From Adiantum capillus-veneris (Eukaryota > Streptophyta > Polypodiopsida > Polypodiales > Pteridaceae): DNA of 64,000 nucleotides. The notes beneath the pieces are model-generated. The model did not search any database. It had not been told where the DNA came from and was given only the letters and a program-made list of their open reading frames with translations. The DNA lies in NCBI GenBank assembly GCA_014529385.2, contig CM043963.1, positions 74,617,412 through 74,681,411 on the forward strand. Direction: 5' to 3'. Made by a program: the position numbers and the translations under genes. This document shows, in pieces, positions 33,422 to 47,430 of this stretch (its first letter is position 1; each line of letters begins with the position of its first letter).

Positions 33422-34130
33422 TCAATATTCGTGTGATGTGTTGTAGTGCAAGTTTTGCTTTTTTTCAAGCGTATAGATCATCGCCCTACGTTCTTGTATA
33501 CTCTTTGAGAAGCTTGACATATCAAGATCTCCTTCAAATGCACAGCAATTCCTTGCCCGCCATATTTGGTGAAAGAAGAGGTAACTAATAGTCTGAGTGC
33601 ATACAAGAAGAGCACAACTACCCAAGGTTTTCTTCAAAATACTACTTCTGGACTATCTCCGGGCATTCCACTCAATCCCAGATTCACAAATTGACATTAG
33701 AACATTGTCAAGCTCTTTTATCGTTCTGTTGACTACCAATATCTCATAGCGATTTAGTTAATACTGGGTTGCTAGAAGGTCAATGGTTTTCCAACTCTTA
33801 CTGTTACCGTCCCAAAATTGAACAAGCTGACTCATACCCTTATCAGTATTCACTTTCTTGGTAATTTCTATTTAATACCGGCTTTGTGGTGGTCCTAAAA
33901 ATTTAGAAAGCCAGAGGATCCAGTGCAAGATGGAGTTCTTGAAGTGCTAGGTTTCTTCCCACTGCTCCAAAACCCCAGATACTCTTTTGCACTTCCTTAC
34001 AAACTCCATTGAGATTCCCCCTAGACTAAGGCTAGACCACGTTGGGGCTAAGAGTTTGTTGTGAAACTCTACTCCTTTCCATTTACAAGCTTTATATAGA
34101 GGCCAACTACATGCTATTTAGAAGAGGCTA
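33422..34130 (-). pseudogene. LINE 3' fragment (copy 2), internally deleted
   Basis: The minus-strand frame 33637-33422 codes for LLVCTQTISYLFFHQIWRARN and the same C-terminus as copy 1. The zinc-binding part is missing because of the 385-bp deletion. Upstream text to about 34130 follows copy 1 at high similarity. Confidence 0.75.
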
Positions 34131-34430
34131 GTATGTGACCCGTGCGTTGCTGCCGTAGGGAAAAAAACATGGTCTTTATTCTTATGAAACTAACTTATGT
34201 TTCAAAGCACAACAAGATCAATGTTGTATTTATGTTCATGTCATGTAATATCAATTGTACAATGGATGCTCCATCAATGTATAAAGTTTTTATCATATAT
34301 AATAATATATTTTTCAATTTAATTAATGACGATAATTACACCAACACGACAAAGGAATTAAGGTAGACATATGGGCCATTGCATGCACTAAAGTATGATA
34401 TAGGGTCACCTTTGATGAAGATCATAAAAG

Positions 34431-34470
<40 letters not shown>

Positions 34471-34587
34471 CACATACATCTTGAGTTAAAGAAGCTTTAT
34501 TGGCTAGATCTTTGAGGTCACTTGTAACAGCTCTTAATTTCAACACTCATCAGATAGTACATAGATTCTATTTTTTATTTTTTAATG

Positions 34588-34683
<96 letters not shown>

Positions 34684-35169
34684 CCCACACAACAATTGTG
34701 CTCAACTTGTATGTATCATCCCTTGTGTCCATTTATTTTTATCATATGTTGTGTTTGTGTGTGTGTGTGTAAGAAATTTTAAATTGTAATAGGGTGAACC
34801 AAATAGAGGGCTCCCCTATAGACCCTCTAAAAGCACCATTACTTGGTCCTTTACTAGCCTGACCTCGGGCCCATATGATTTTGATTTTCTTGATATGTAG
34901 TGAACATGCATAATGGCATTGAGTCTAGTGACACACCTTCTATTTTCTTGGAGGGTTCTCAAACCACCCTTCAAACTTTTGATACTCCTTCAAAACTAGC
35001 TACTTTAAGTAAGATGCCCGATTGGTATGCGCTTCTCTGTTTGCACCAAAGAAACCTGCTATGACTCCAACTTGTGGGAAATTGTGTTAAGTGATAAGGG
35101 CCCATTAAATTAAGTGCCCTTTATAGGGCCTGTGGAGAGTCTTCACTAAGCAGTTTCATAAGGGAGAGT

Positions 35170-35226
<57 letters not shown>

Positions 35227-35398
35227 CAATAAGGTGTTGCAAAAGTTGATCTAGCTGTAACTAGAGCATGCCAAAAGCATTTTACCTAGCCAAAGAAAAT
35301 TAGGTCCCACTTAAAACTCTTTGAGTTTTTAGGCCATAATTTGAAGTATGTCAATATTTTACTCTAAATGTTGTAAAATTTTGTATGTTTTCTTTAAT
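33422..35398. repeat. Tandem-duplication unit 2 with intact transposon target site
   Basis: Head-to-tail copy of unit 1. The junction at about 33421 joins the end of one unit (GTATGTTTTCTT) to the start of the next (CAATATTCGTG). The single AATA at 34788-34791 shows the locus before element I inserted. Microsatellites (CT)n, (CT)n(CA)n and (CT)n lie at about 34434, 34591 and 35172. Confidence 0.85.
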
Positions 35399-35498
35399 GT
35401 AGACTTCAAATCTAGCCAAGATTTTGTACACATTGGCCACAACTCTCTGTATCTCTCTGTCACTCTATCCAATAGGAGCCACACAACTTGATGTCGAC

Positions 35499-35536
<38 letters not shown>

Positions 35537-35755
35537 AAGTTGAGATGCATGGAAAGATGGCATGGAATATGACAAGTAAGCGTGCATTGTGCTAGGGTGC
35601 AAGTCATGTTAATATCTAAACACCAAGCAAATGCACAATTAAATTTTCCTTAAGTAGACTACGTGATCATGGGCAACATCCATTTTTTGCAGCCTCCTCT
35701 AGTGAACGATGCATGGAGTGATCTATTGACCTTGAAATTCTCTCTCTCTCTCTCT

Positions 35756-35838
<83 letters not shown>

Positions 35839-36990
35839 AGTCAGGCTACATGGAAAGCTCGTATGTGGAATATTATCGGGGGGGGGGGGGGGGGGGGGGG
35901 GGCATATTGTGTTCATATGGAGGTTGTGTTAATAGTTGAACACCAAGCAAATGCACCAAATTTTCCGCAAGTTGGCTACGTGATCACGAGCAATATCCAT
36001 TTTCCATCAATATACCATTTTGGGTCACTTTTCATGCAATTTTGCAACGACGCTTGTTAGATGTCATTTTTGGCAGCTTTTGCCCGCATCACTCTTTATA
36101 GGAGAGATGAGTGTGCCACCATGAAACACTTGGAGTAAGTACATCATAAACCAAAATAGGCATCTTATCAAGTGAAAAAACACGCAAATGCGCTACATTC
36201 ACGGTCAGGACTCCCTGGATAGCTATGTACATGATAGCGACCACATTAGCCGCTTCAACATATATCACAATATGTACATGATTGTTTTTATTTACATGCA
36301 TGGAGAAATGTCAAAAGTGAGGTGAATGTTTTTATTTAACACTATGTGCGTGCCACGCTTGGCATCATGACCATAGTATTATATGCTACTCTCTTTGGGT
36401 TGTTTGAATTTGAATAAAGCCCTCAAGATTCGTTTTAGTTTGTAAAAAAACGCCATATATAAACCATTTCTGAGAATATATAAAGAGAACAAAAAGCACT
36501 ATGTGGTGGGTATGTGTTTGTATACACCACATAGATTGCATTAAAAAGCCACTTGGCATTTCTAGCCCATGAAATGAGTCCTTCTCCAGCAATTTGAAAG
36601 GTTGCCAGAAAGTTTTGAGATCAATACATCCAAGCCATTTCTTGCATGCATTCCACTACAATTGAGCAATGTATCGCACAATATATGGCGGTAACCAATA
36701 AGCTTATGCCTTCATTTCAAGAATTTATGTCAAAATCACTAGCCCTTCCATGTGGACATTAATGGATTGCAATGTTCATACCAAAATATGCAGCAAGATC
36801 ATAGGAGTGATAGTCTTGCTCTGATGCATGCATCCCGCCTCTCTTTCACATCATCAAAGGCATAATCCTAAGCCAAGGTGATACGTGCATTTAATGCGGA
36901 AATTTTGAATTGTTTTGTCAAAATTGAAGAGTGTATGCCCTCATGCTAGCTTTGGTTGTTGAATCTGTTGAAGATTGTTTTTGTCTGCAG

Positions 36991-37054
<64 letters not shown>

Positions 37055-37470
37055 GGGGGGGGGGGGGGGGGGTGTGGGGGGTGAGCCTCAATAGATGAAC
37101 ATGAGACTTGAGTAGAGAAGTGGCCAGAGCCATTTTTGGAAAAACAAAAAATGTGGTGCCATCAAAATGCACCCTATCTCACGGATATTTTCGAAACTAG
37201 AGAAAAACAAAAGCTTGCCATTGCATACCCTCCGCGTACTCGTCACATGAAGTTTTGGACGAATTTTCACAATAATTCTCACATTGTGACTTACCTCAAC
37301 ATCATGAGTTGTGAGGACGGCACAGCAAAGCTAGCTAGGGGGATCGGTGGTCCCCTGTCCCCAATTGTACCTAGTTAGGTGTGCGGTGTCTCTCGAGCAA
37401 AAGCTCATGATGCTATGCATTGTATGAAAAAACATTTAAAAAGACTCCGTTTTCCTACATGAGAAAATTT
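35399..37470. repeat. Microsatellite-rich spacer with a local duplication
   Basis: No gene is supported. A segment of about 75 bp is present twice (35616-35690 and 35937-36010; AACACCAAGCAAATGCAC, CTACGTGATCA, CAATATCCATTTT). (GT)n(GA)n occurs at about 35759-35835 and 36990-37052, and pure G runs at about 35878-35902 and 37054-37073. The G-run next to GA tracts may fold into quadruplex DNA and may be unreliable in assembly. Confidence 0.7.
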
Positions 37471-37995
37471 CTAAATCTATTTTTTTTTCAAAACTCACAA
37501 TGGTGAGTGGATTATATTAACAAACCCAAAAAATTATAGATTGTTGTCATGCTCATGCTGAGCCATTACATCTCCAATAGAATAATTATCAGCTAGCAGA
37601 GGAGCCACACCGAGAAATCCACGATCTTATCCTACCATGCCAATTAATCTATTCCACTCGTCTGAGTTCTTCCATTTCCCAAGGGCAAACATCGCCCCTC
37701 TGCTTTCTTGCACTATCTCCATAAAACTAGTTGTTTCCATGGAATTGTGAATACCAGACTGTTCTCGGTCTTCCAGTTTTTTTGAAGTAACAAAATCTAG
37801 CCACTTGAGTTGCAATGATTATCTAGTGACTCTTGTAGGCCTTTCCTCCCAAGAAAAGATCTTTTTTAAAGAATCCTATCTTCCAAGTCCTTTGGACCCA
37901 CTTTCTAAATCTTCTTGTTCTCTATTGCTCAAACTTAACCTTTACAAGAAGGAATAGAGTATGATTGAAAAAATTGTTTTTCTTAAACATTGTTC
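37471..37995 (-). pseudogene. LINE 3' end fragment (copy 3)
   Basis: A T run at about 37480-37490 (poly(A) on the minus strand) is followed by AACTCACAATGGTGAGTGG, the same 3' UTR box as in the 58-kb LINE. Minus-strand coding text gives FMEIVQESRGAMFALGKW, and further up the KWVQRTWKIGFFK-type block near 37880. Truncated at about 37995 and frameshifted. Confidence 0.65.
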
Positions 37996-40110
<2,115 letters not shown>

Positions 40111-40116
40111 GTTGTT

Positions 40117-41062
40117 GTGGAGCTTTGCTCGCACCTCAGTGTTAGTTTGCAAGTTAGTGCGCTCTCTTTGATTGTGTTGACCCATGTGTCACATTGCAAA
40201 GAGAGAGAGTTTAGACACCCGTCCTTGGCTGTGTTGATCCTCATGACACACTGCAAGGGGGGTTTAGACATTAGACGCTTTGTCCTTGACTGCCGCTGAC
40301 CTCCGTGTCGCACTGCATGGAGTAGCTTAGGATGTGCAATTAGATTTTCCATCTCTGGTTGTTGTTGAACCGAGTTGCACTAGAGGGAGGGATTAGCTAT
40401 CTTACATCCTTTCTTCCTGGTTGTTGATGACCATTGCATCCGCTGCAGGAAGATTGGCTTTAATAGATTCTTCGTCTCTGTTCGTTGCTGACCACCATGT
40501 TGCACGACAGGGAGGACTTTAGGGTTTTTAAGTCCTTCATTATTCGTTGTTACTGACCATTGTGTTGCACCTCAAGAATATTGGATTTAATATATTCCTC
40601 ATCTCTGGTTGTTGTTGACCACCGTGTCGCACTGTAGGGAGGGGTTAAGGGTTTTTAAATTCTTCGTTCTTGGTTATTGTTGACCATCGCCTCGCACTGT
40701 AGGAAGATTGGATTTAATAGATTCTCCGTCTCTGGTTGTTGCTGACCACCGCGTTGCACTACAGGGAGGGGCGAGGTATCTTACATCCTTCACTCCTGGC
40801 TATTGCTAACCATCATGTCGCACTACAGGTTGATTGGATTTATTAAATTTCTCGTCTCTGTCTATTGACCATCGTATCGCACTGCAGAGCGGGGCTAGGT
40901 ATTTTAAATCCTTTGTCCTTGATTGTTGCTGACTACCACGTTGCACTGCAAGGAGATTGGTTTTAATAGATTTTTTTGTCTCTGGTTGTTGTTGACCACC
41001 ACGTCACACTATAGGGAGGATTACATATTTTTAGATCTTTCGTTGCTGGTTCTTATCATATC
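40117..41062. repeat. Satellite-like array with two alternating monomer types
   Basis: About 12 monomers of roughly 70-80 bp share GTTGTTGCTGACCACCGTGT and CGCACTGCAGG. After that core, one type continues GGAGGGGTTAGG..TTTTAAATCCTTCG, and the other GAAGATTGGATTTAATAGATTC. Types alternate through much of the array, so a dimer of about 150 bp is the real unit. A diverged copy starts it near 40117. Confidence 0.8.
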
Positions 41063-42143
41063 ATTCATGAAATGTTTTTGTTTTTTTCTATTTACAATCA
41101 TATATGCCACAATTATATCTATTCTAGATCAGCCTTAATTTTATTTTCTTCATGTATTTTCAGACTTCACTCATGGTAGAGATAAAGTTAATGCATCAGC
41201 ATCGAAATCATTCATGTTGCTAGTTTTATCTCTCTATGGAGCTTTAGATAATCATTTGCGTTGGGCATTTGATCCACTACAAGCAAAGTTTGATGATTTC
41301 GTGATTGAAGTGGAGTAGTGCTAGCTGAAATTGTGTAGTGCATTCCCTGTTTCATTTGACCCAACTTTGCACACTAATGGAGTAATGCACAACATAGTAA
41401 AGCAATTATTGGGCAAAATCACTAGAAGCTTTGAGAGTATGGTTCATCTAGAAATCAAAGCCAAACCAGGAATCAAAGAGCGAATGCAAATTGTGGAACA
41501 ACTACATTCAGAATTGAAGAGCAAGGATAAGGTCGAAGGCTCTTCTAAACGTCCTGTTACCATATACATGTGGTAGTGATGTGTGTGAACACACTAGGAC
41601 CGTCGGGGCATTTTTTTCTTCTTTAGGAGGTCTTTCCCCCCGTGCATTGTATATACGCCCATCACTCTAGGGCTATCTATATTTCCATTGCACACTAAGT
41701 AACACACTCTCTATTGTGTGCCTTGAGCTTCCTTCGTCTTCTCCAAGCTGTGTGCGTTTCTCTACAACCCTAATTCCAACAATTGGTATCGGAGCAAGTT
41801 GCGTCCTCCCGGGCTTAGTCGCCAGCTGCTCTAGTACACGCCTGCTCACTTTCTCCGATTTCAGTGAGCTTTGGCAAGCGTTCGCACGTCGACAAAAATT
41901 TCGGGAGAACTCATAGAGCTTAGTCTGCTCAGATTTTTGATTCGGGCTCATTTCGGCCTCCGTTTCCACTACAGGCAGGTATGCACATGCAATTTCGTCA
42001 TTTTGTGCAAATTTTTTGTCAGTGTCGTTTTTTGCATAACAGGTGCCTTATAATCTTCTACGGTTTGTGCTATATAGCACGTGTTGTTCCCACTCTGTTT
42101 CTCCTATTTTTGGGCAGTTTTCACATCATGTGCAGCATTTACG

Positions 42144-43120
42144 ATGGCTGACAACAACAACACAGATGTGTTCAAGATGTTTGCTGCTGAGGACAGGTTG
42201 GATGGGGACAACTACCCTATGTGGGCTTATATGATGCAACATGTTCTTGTGTCAAAGGGCGTCTGGAACATTGTGCAGGGCATTGATGTACGTCCTGGTT
42301 CTGAGGATGTAGGCGATGTTGAGGATGTTGCAGGTCTTGCTGCAAGGATTGCTGCTGTTAGATTTGTTTTGCCTATGACAGAACAAGCTCGTTGGGATGT
42401 AAAGGATGCGCAGGCTCATGCATTGATTGCGTTGTCTGTGAAGCGCACCATTGTTCCTCACATCCGTTCAACAAAATCTACAAAACAGGCTTGGGATATT
42501 CTAGCAGGTCTTTATGCAAGCCGCAATGAGGCTAAAATTTCTTTGCTGCGTAAAGAGTTGGAGTCGAAGATTATGCATGAGGAAGATGATATGGACACTT
42601 TCCTTGCTAGTGTCAAGGATATCAATGAGAAGCTTCTTTCTGCAGGTGAAGTCATTTCAAACAATTCCTTGTGCAGACTGTTCTTCATGCCTTACCAGAT
42701 TCTTACGAGACTTTTGCTAGTACTTGGAGACTAATGACCAAAGGAAATCCAGAAGATGTCAAGTTTGATGCATTATGCACATTGCTATTGCAAGAGTGAC
42801 TTTCATGAAAAAATAGGACTAGACAACGTGCAGTTGAACAGGCTTTTATTGCTTCTCAAAGAAAGGGTGGTAACAACAATGCAGCCACTGTTACGAGTGG
42901 AAAAACTTCTGTTCCTAATGCTTCTGCTGGTAGCAATTCATCTGGAAATTCTGGTGATAAGGGAAAAAAGAAGATGCGTTGCCATTATCGTAAAGCAAAT
43001 GATCACTTGATCAAGCAGTGTCCTAAGTTGAAGGTCAAAGAGGCTAAGAAGAAAGAGGGTGGTTCCACTGCAAATGCAGCCATTGTTGAGTCTTCTGTGC
43101 AAGGACACATGTGAATCTAT
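42144..43120 (+). pseudogene. Copia gag (UBN2-type) and damaged zinc knuckle
   Basis: ATG 42144 opens MADNNNTDVFKMF, then DRLDGDNYPMWAYMMQHVL, KQAWDILAGLYASRNEA and MDTFLASVKDINEKL, standard copia gag. A 1-bp deletion near 42665 shifts the frame. The knuckle near 42975 reads CHYRKANDHLIKQCP, with its second cysteine changed to Arg. Confidence 0.85.
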
Positions 43121-43590
43121 AGCAACTGACAAGCATGCATCATGGACCGCAGGATTGTAAGTGCACTCTGCACTAAAATCCCATTCTGCATCACATTTCA
43201 GATGCAAAACTTTGGCATGCACGTTTTGGTCATCTGAATTTTGCTAGTTTGCTGCATTTGCAGAAATCTGATATGGTTGCTTCTTTGCTGCCTCTTGAAG
43301 CACCTGTCAAACATGTTCGTGAAGGCTGTATTTTGGGTAAGATGCAGCGTTCTAAGTTTTGAAAGGATGGTTCAGTTTGGGCCACATGCAGGTTGCAGCT
43401 TGTGCATAGTGATGTTTGTGGGCCCATGCAAACTCCGTTCTTGGGCAATTACCTTTAATTTGTGACTTTCGTTGATGATTACTCTAGGCATGCATGGGTA
43501 TTTCCGCTTAAAGCGAAGTCCGAAGTTTTTATGTGCTTCAAAAAATTTCTGGCTATGGCTGAAAATGCCTCAAAATGTACTATGGGCACC
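43121..43590 (+). pseudogene. Copia pre-integrase and integrase start
   Basis: LWHARFGHLNFASLLHLQ (the HH part of the zinc region), then QLVHSDVCGPMQTPFLG and TFVDDYSRHAWVFPLKAK, with the first integrase Asp (HSD) present. Stops occur at about 43360 and 43458. The protease between gag and this part is gone compared with the copy at 61 kb. Confidence 0.8.
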
Positions 43591-44892
43591 CTCCATTGCA
43601 CACTAAGTAACACACTCTCTATTGTGTGCCTTGAGCTTCCTTCGTCTTCTCCTAGCTGTGTACGTTTCTCTGCAACCCTAATTCCAACACGTCCTAGGAC
43701 AAAAGAGGATGTGCCTCTTCCTTCAGGTACCGAGCCCTTAGCTATACACCTGGATGATACTACATGTCCTCTTGTCCTACACTTACTTGGGGATCATTCT
43801 ATATTTCACTTGCAAGCACCCCAATTAGGTGAAGGAAGTTTTTCAAATGTGAAACAAGTTTCAATGGCCCATCCCCTCTTCAAAGATCCTGTCTATGTGG
43901 CAAAGATCTACAAGGACCAAATAGGAAGCAAACCAACTTTACAAACAGTGCTAGAGGAAGCACCGCAACAACTACTATTGTTCAGTATTATGGCATGATA
44001 TTTCCCCAGCTCTTGTTTGTTATAGCAAAAGGCCCATGTTGATCTTCAAGCTTTGGAATGGAGGTCACCTTGAGTAGTGGATTCAGTCCTGTCATCATGA
44101 TGGAAGAAAGCCTGCAATCAGAGAGTTTCAGCTCACATCTAGAACTCTACCACAGTTCATAGACAACATTGTGCTGATCTGCAATACTCTTCTGCAGAAG
44201 ATGAAATCCGTGCATAGTCACAATTTCATTCACAACAATCTACATACTAGAAATATTCTACTACATTTTGGCGAGCGAGAAATGTATGTTGGGATCGCGG
44301 ACTGGGGACAAAGTATACCATCAAACACTTTGGCAACATTTTCCAAGCTACCAAATCTCAACCCTCAAACTAGAGCTCAATTCGAGCGAGATTATCCATG
44401 GATTGTTCCTGAAAATATAAGCACCAATCCTCCTCCTTTCACCAAAGCATCTGATATGTACAGTCTCTCATATATTCTTAAATGCTTGGTTGTGTGTATT
44501 CGAGAGCCCTTTGAGGTTCTCAAGCGCGGATTTTTGCAAAATGTAAACAAACATCTTACCAATGGAAAATTCTCCAAACCCTTAGATAGGCCTAAAATAT
44601 GGGATTTAGCCTTTATTTGAATGGAGCCCATAATGTTGGCTATCATGTTGTAACTGAATCTGGCTTAAGGTCTGTTGATGATTAAACCAGTAACAATATT
44701 TTTTGCCATTGACGGTGTGCAATGTGTGGCGATATTTCAAACTAGATCTTTATTCGTATTTTCAGCTAAGTCTTTAAAGTTCTTGAAGTTAGGGTTTTAA
44801 ACTATTTCAAGTTGGATCGCCAAAATCCTTTAATTCGTCTCTCTTTTCTAAGTGCTAACGCTTCGCTCATTAAAGTTTATTGTTTTGTATTT

Positions 44893-45519
44893 TAGATATG
44901 AAAGATATTGCTCCCGGCCACAACAGCCTAATGCTCCTTTGCTTAATCATGCATTGGCATAAGAAATTTACAAAGAGGAAGAGATTCGGGTGGCTCAAGG
45001 AGATCTTAGCACTTTGGCTGCATCCCAAGAAAACGAATCAGAGCTTCAAGGGGAGCCACTGAATTACAGGCAATGCAGACAGCAAATTTGTAACACACTG
45101 TCCTTGCAAGAAATATCCTTTCAAGATTTATCCAAGTATACAGATCGCCACATAATAATCAAGTGGCAATTTACTTTGTGCAATAATGCTGTTGTTATTA
45201 TGTATTGCGACTCAAAGTAGATTGGAATGATCGTCCCACTATAGGAGGTGTCAGCAAAGGACACTCAATCAAGAAGATTCATGCCCGGGAAGCCAATCAA
45301 GAAGAACCTCCTCGCAAAAGGGGTTACACATATTTGCCCAAAGAAATCGTATTCATTGAGCAGCTTGCAACCCAAGGTGTGGATCTGGTAAGCCAAGGAG
45401 AGAACCCAGCCATGCTGCACGCTCGTATAGCAGAGCTAGAAAGAAAGTTGGCATGGTACAAGGAAAGATATGGGCCTGTAATCAAAGAAGAGATATATAG
45501 GCAATGCGGGTCCAAGTGA
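44893..45519 (+). pseudogene. Unidentified exon-like ORFs downstream of the kinase remnant
   Basis: After a possible acceptor (TTTTAG, 44897) an open frame with one TAA reads PQQPNAPLLNHALA, EIYKEEEIRVAQGDLSTLAASQENESELQ. A second frame, 45208-45519, reads RKRGYTYLPKEIVFIEQL and ends in a coiled coil (LHARIAELERKLAWYKERYG). Base composition and codon use look gene-like. They may be 3' exons of the kinase-like gene or a separate fragment. I do not recognise the family. Confidence 0.35.
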
Positions 45520-45759
45520 TTCATTCGGAAATTCAAAATTTTGTGTATCTGATATTTTAAGGGATTTAGCATGAACTAAATTAGATCTCCAAAACAATAA
45601 TGAGCTCTTTTTGTATATTAAATCTCAAGAATTGTAACTAAAACCTCTTTTTAATATGTAAATCTCTATTTGTTGGAACAAATGAACATGTCAAATGTTG
45701 TTGCAATTGTGTAAGTTTTATTCTCTCTCCCTCCCTCTTTCCGACAATGATAGAAAGGA

Positions 45760-45763
<4 letters not shown>

Positions 45764-45841
<78 letters not shown>
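45764..45841. repeat. (GA)n microsatellite
   Basis: Pure GA over about 78 bp between the kinase-gene remnant and the hAT pseudogene. Confidence 0.95.
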
Positions 45842-45845
<4 letters not shown>

Positions 45846-45905
45846 GAAACTAGACTCCACACAGCTTTCATATTACAAAATTAATTGAGAATATAGTACA
45901 AACTT

Positions 45906-47430
45906 TATAGCTCATCCGTCTCCTCAATCACAGGCACCATGTCATCAATATCTTTGACATCTAAACATTCCATTCCATTTTATTGTCAGAGTTGAGCTCA
46001 TTTGCAATTGCTTCATGTGTTTGAAAGCGTCTGAAGATTTCTTCAATGGCACATGTGGCTAACTTTGCTAGCTTGTGCATAAGTCGCATGTTACAAAATA
46101 TATACACCAAGTCCGCATCTCGTTTAGGACTTAATTGATTTTATTTTTTAGTATGCATGAAAGAAAATGAAGACCAATTTCTTTCACAACTACCACTTCA
46201 GGCGGAAACAGACAATACTCTCCCACCCACAAGTTGAAGTTTCCACAATACTCTTTCCACCAAACTGGTGTGCTCATCGTCTTCATAGAATCTATATGCC
46301 AATGATCCCCAAACATTCCTTCTCTGCTAGTATAGGCCATCTTCTGTGTGTATGCCACTTGTCCATCCACATTGCCTAATAGTTGGGTATACACTTTCTT
46401 GAAATAACCACTCAATTCATTGTTTGAATATTGATCGTGCATCTGGAGCTTGGGATCTAAGACGAACCCTGCATAAGATGTACAACCTTTTAACTTGCAA
46501 GAGGCTTCATGCATGTACCAGTAAATCTGTCCAAAGATAGAGGCTTTTTTGTCCACTAATCGTATCAGTTGAGTGAAGGGTTCTGTGACAGTAACTATTT
46601 TGTCAACATTTTTCCAAAAAATAGGAGAGTTTACAAGCTAATAGCATTTGAAAGCAGCAAGTTTATACTTGGGATATTTATCAAGCCAAATGTCCCATCT
46701 TCTATCGGTCACTGTTTCAACAAGGACTTCTTTAACCTGTTGTTGTGTAGAGAGAACATAATACGCTGTCGCAAAACGGGTCGCACAAAAAATCTGTAAA
46801 TTTTGTGTTGGGAAATTTTGTTCCAAAAAGAGCATAAGAAAATGAATTCTCTCTTATAAACTTCACCAAATGGTTTGCATCTAGAAGAGTTTGTGTAATA
46901 GAAAGAACTTTTTCAAAGTCCTTTATGAGTAGATTCAAAGTGTGGGCAGCACATGGAACCCATGTAATCTTTGGATACTTTGCTTCAATTGATTTTCAAA
47001 TTGCTTTGTAGTTAGATGCATTATCTGTGACAATGACTGTCACATTTTTAGGTCCCCCTGCTCTTCTGATCGAGCGCTCATATACACCAGCAAGATATCC
47101 ACTAGTTTTCCCTTTCAAGGATGTGTTGATCGCTTCAAGAAAGCTGAATCCTCTTGGACAAATCAACATCACATTAATCAATGGTTTCTTCTGACAACTT
47201 TTCCAACCATCTAAAGTGATTGTGCATCCATACCATGGCACATAATCAAGAGTTGTGTGCTTTAAAATATTCTCTGATGTAGCTTTCACTTTATCTAAAT
47301 ATTCTGTACGCATCTTATTATAATCAAGTACCACAAAGCCCTTCTTCATTGTGCTCATTGAAGCATCTTTGAAGATAGGATTTCGAATGACATTAAAAGG
47401 AATTTCACATGCAACAAATGCTTATCATTA
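45906..47430 (-). pseudogene. hAT-family transposase (DUF659 type), broken
   Basis: Reading leftward: FVACEIPFNVIRNPIFKDA, a DUF659 block with ITLDGWKSCQKKPLINVM and VIVTDNASNYKAI, TGA at 46994-46996, then WVPCAAHTLNLLIKDFEK. After a frameshift near 46740 come DRRWDIWLDKYPKYK and, from 46556, REGMFGDHWHIDSM, TPVWWKEYCGNF and LSPKRDADLVYIFCNMRLM, the hAT C-terminal dimerisation region. It ends at TAA 45906. Catalytic Asp residues are visible in the DGW and TDN motifs. The BED zinc finger at the N-terminus and the terminal repeats are not seen. Confidence 0.85.

Larger units (their letters stand above)
41555..43689 (+). mobile_element. Copia element with large internal deletion (copy 1 of a pair)
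   Basis: The 5' LTR spans 41555-41781 (TGTTACC...TTCCAACA). The primer site TTGGTATCGGAGC follows. Only the last ~100 bp of the 3' LTR remain (about 43591-43689), directly after the integrase start. CGTCC flanks the element at 41550-41554 and 43690-43694. Reverse transcriptase, RNase H and the 5' part of the 3' LTR are lost. The same family is at 59536. Confidence 0.9.
41165..44620 (+). pseudogene. Protein-kinase-like gene, split by a copia element
   Basis: The N-terminal part (41170-41554) reads SFMLLVLSLYGALDNHLRW, stops, then an open stretch to SSKRP. A copia element sits at 41555-43689. Its removal with one CGTCC joins SSKRP to RTKEDVPLPSG in frame. The kinase domain follows: glycine loop LGEGSFSNVKQV (43828), VAKIY with the usual Lys, KLWNGGHLE then TAG at 44075 before WIQ, catalytic loop HNNLHTRNILL (44231; HRD is HNN), DWG in place of DFG (44300), VPENI in place of APE, ASDMYSLSYIL. 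A frameshift lies near 43960. The catalytic Asp is Asn, so the parent may already have been a pseudokinase. This is the only host-like gene recognised, and it is dead. Confidence 0.7.
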
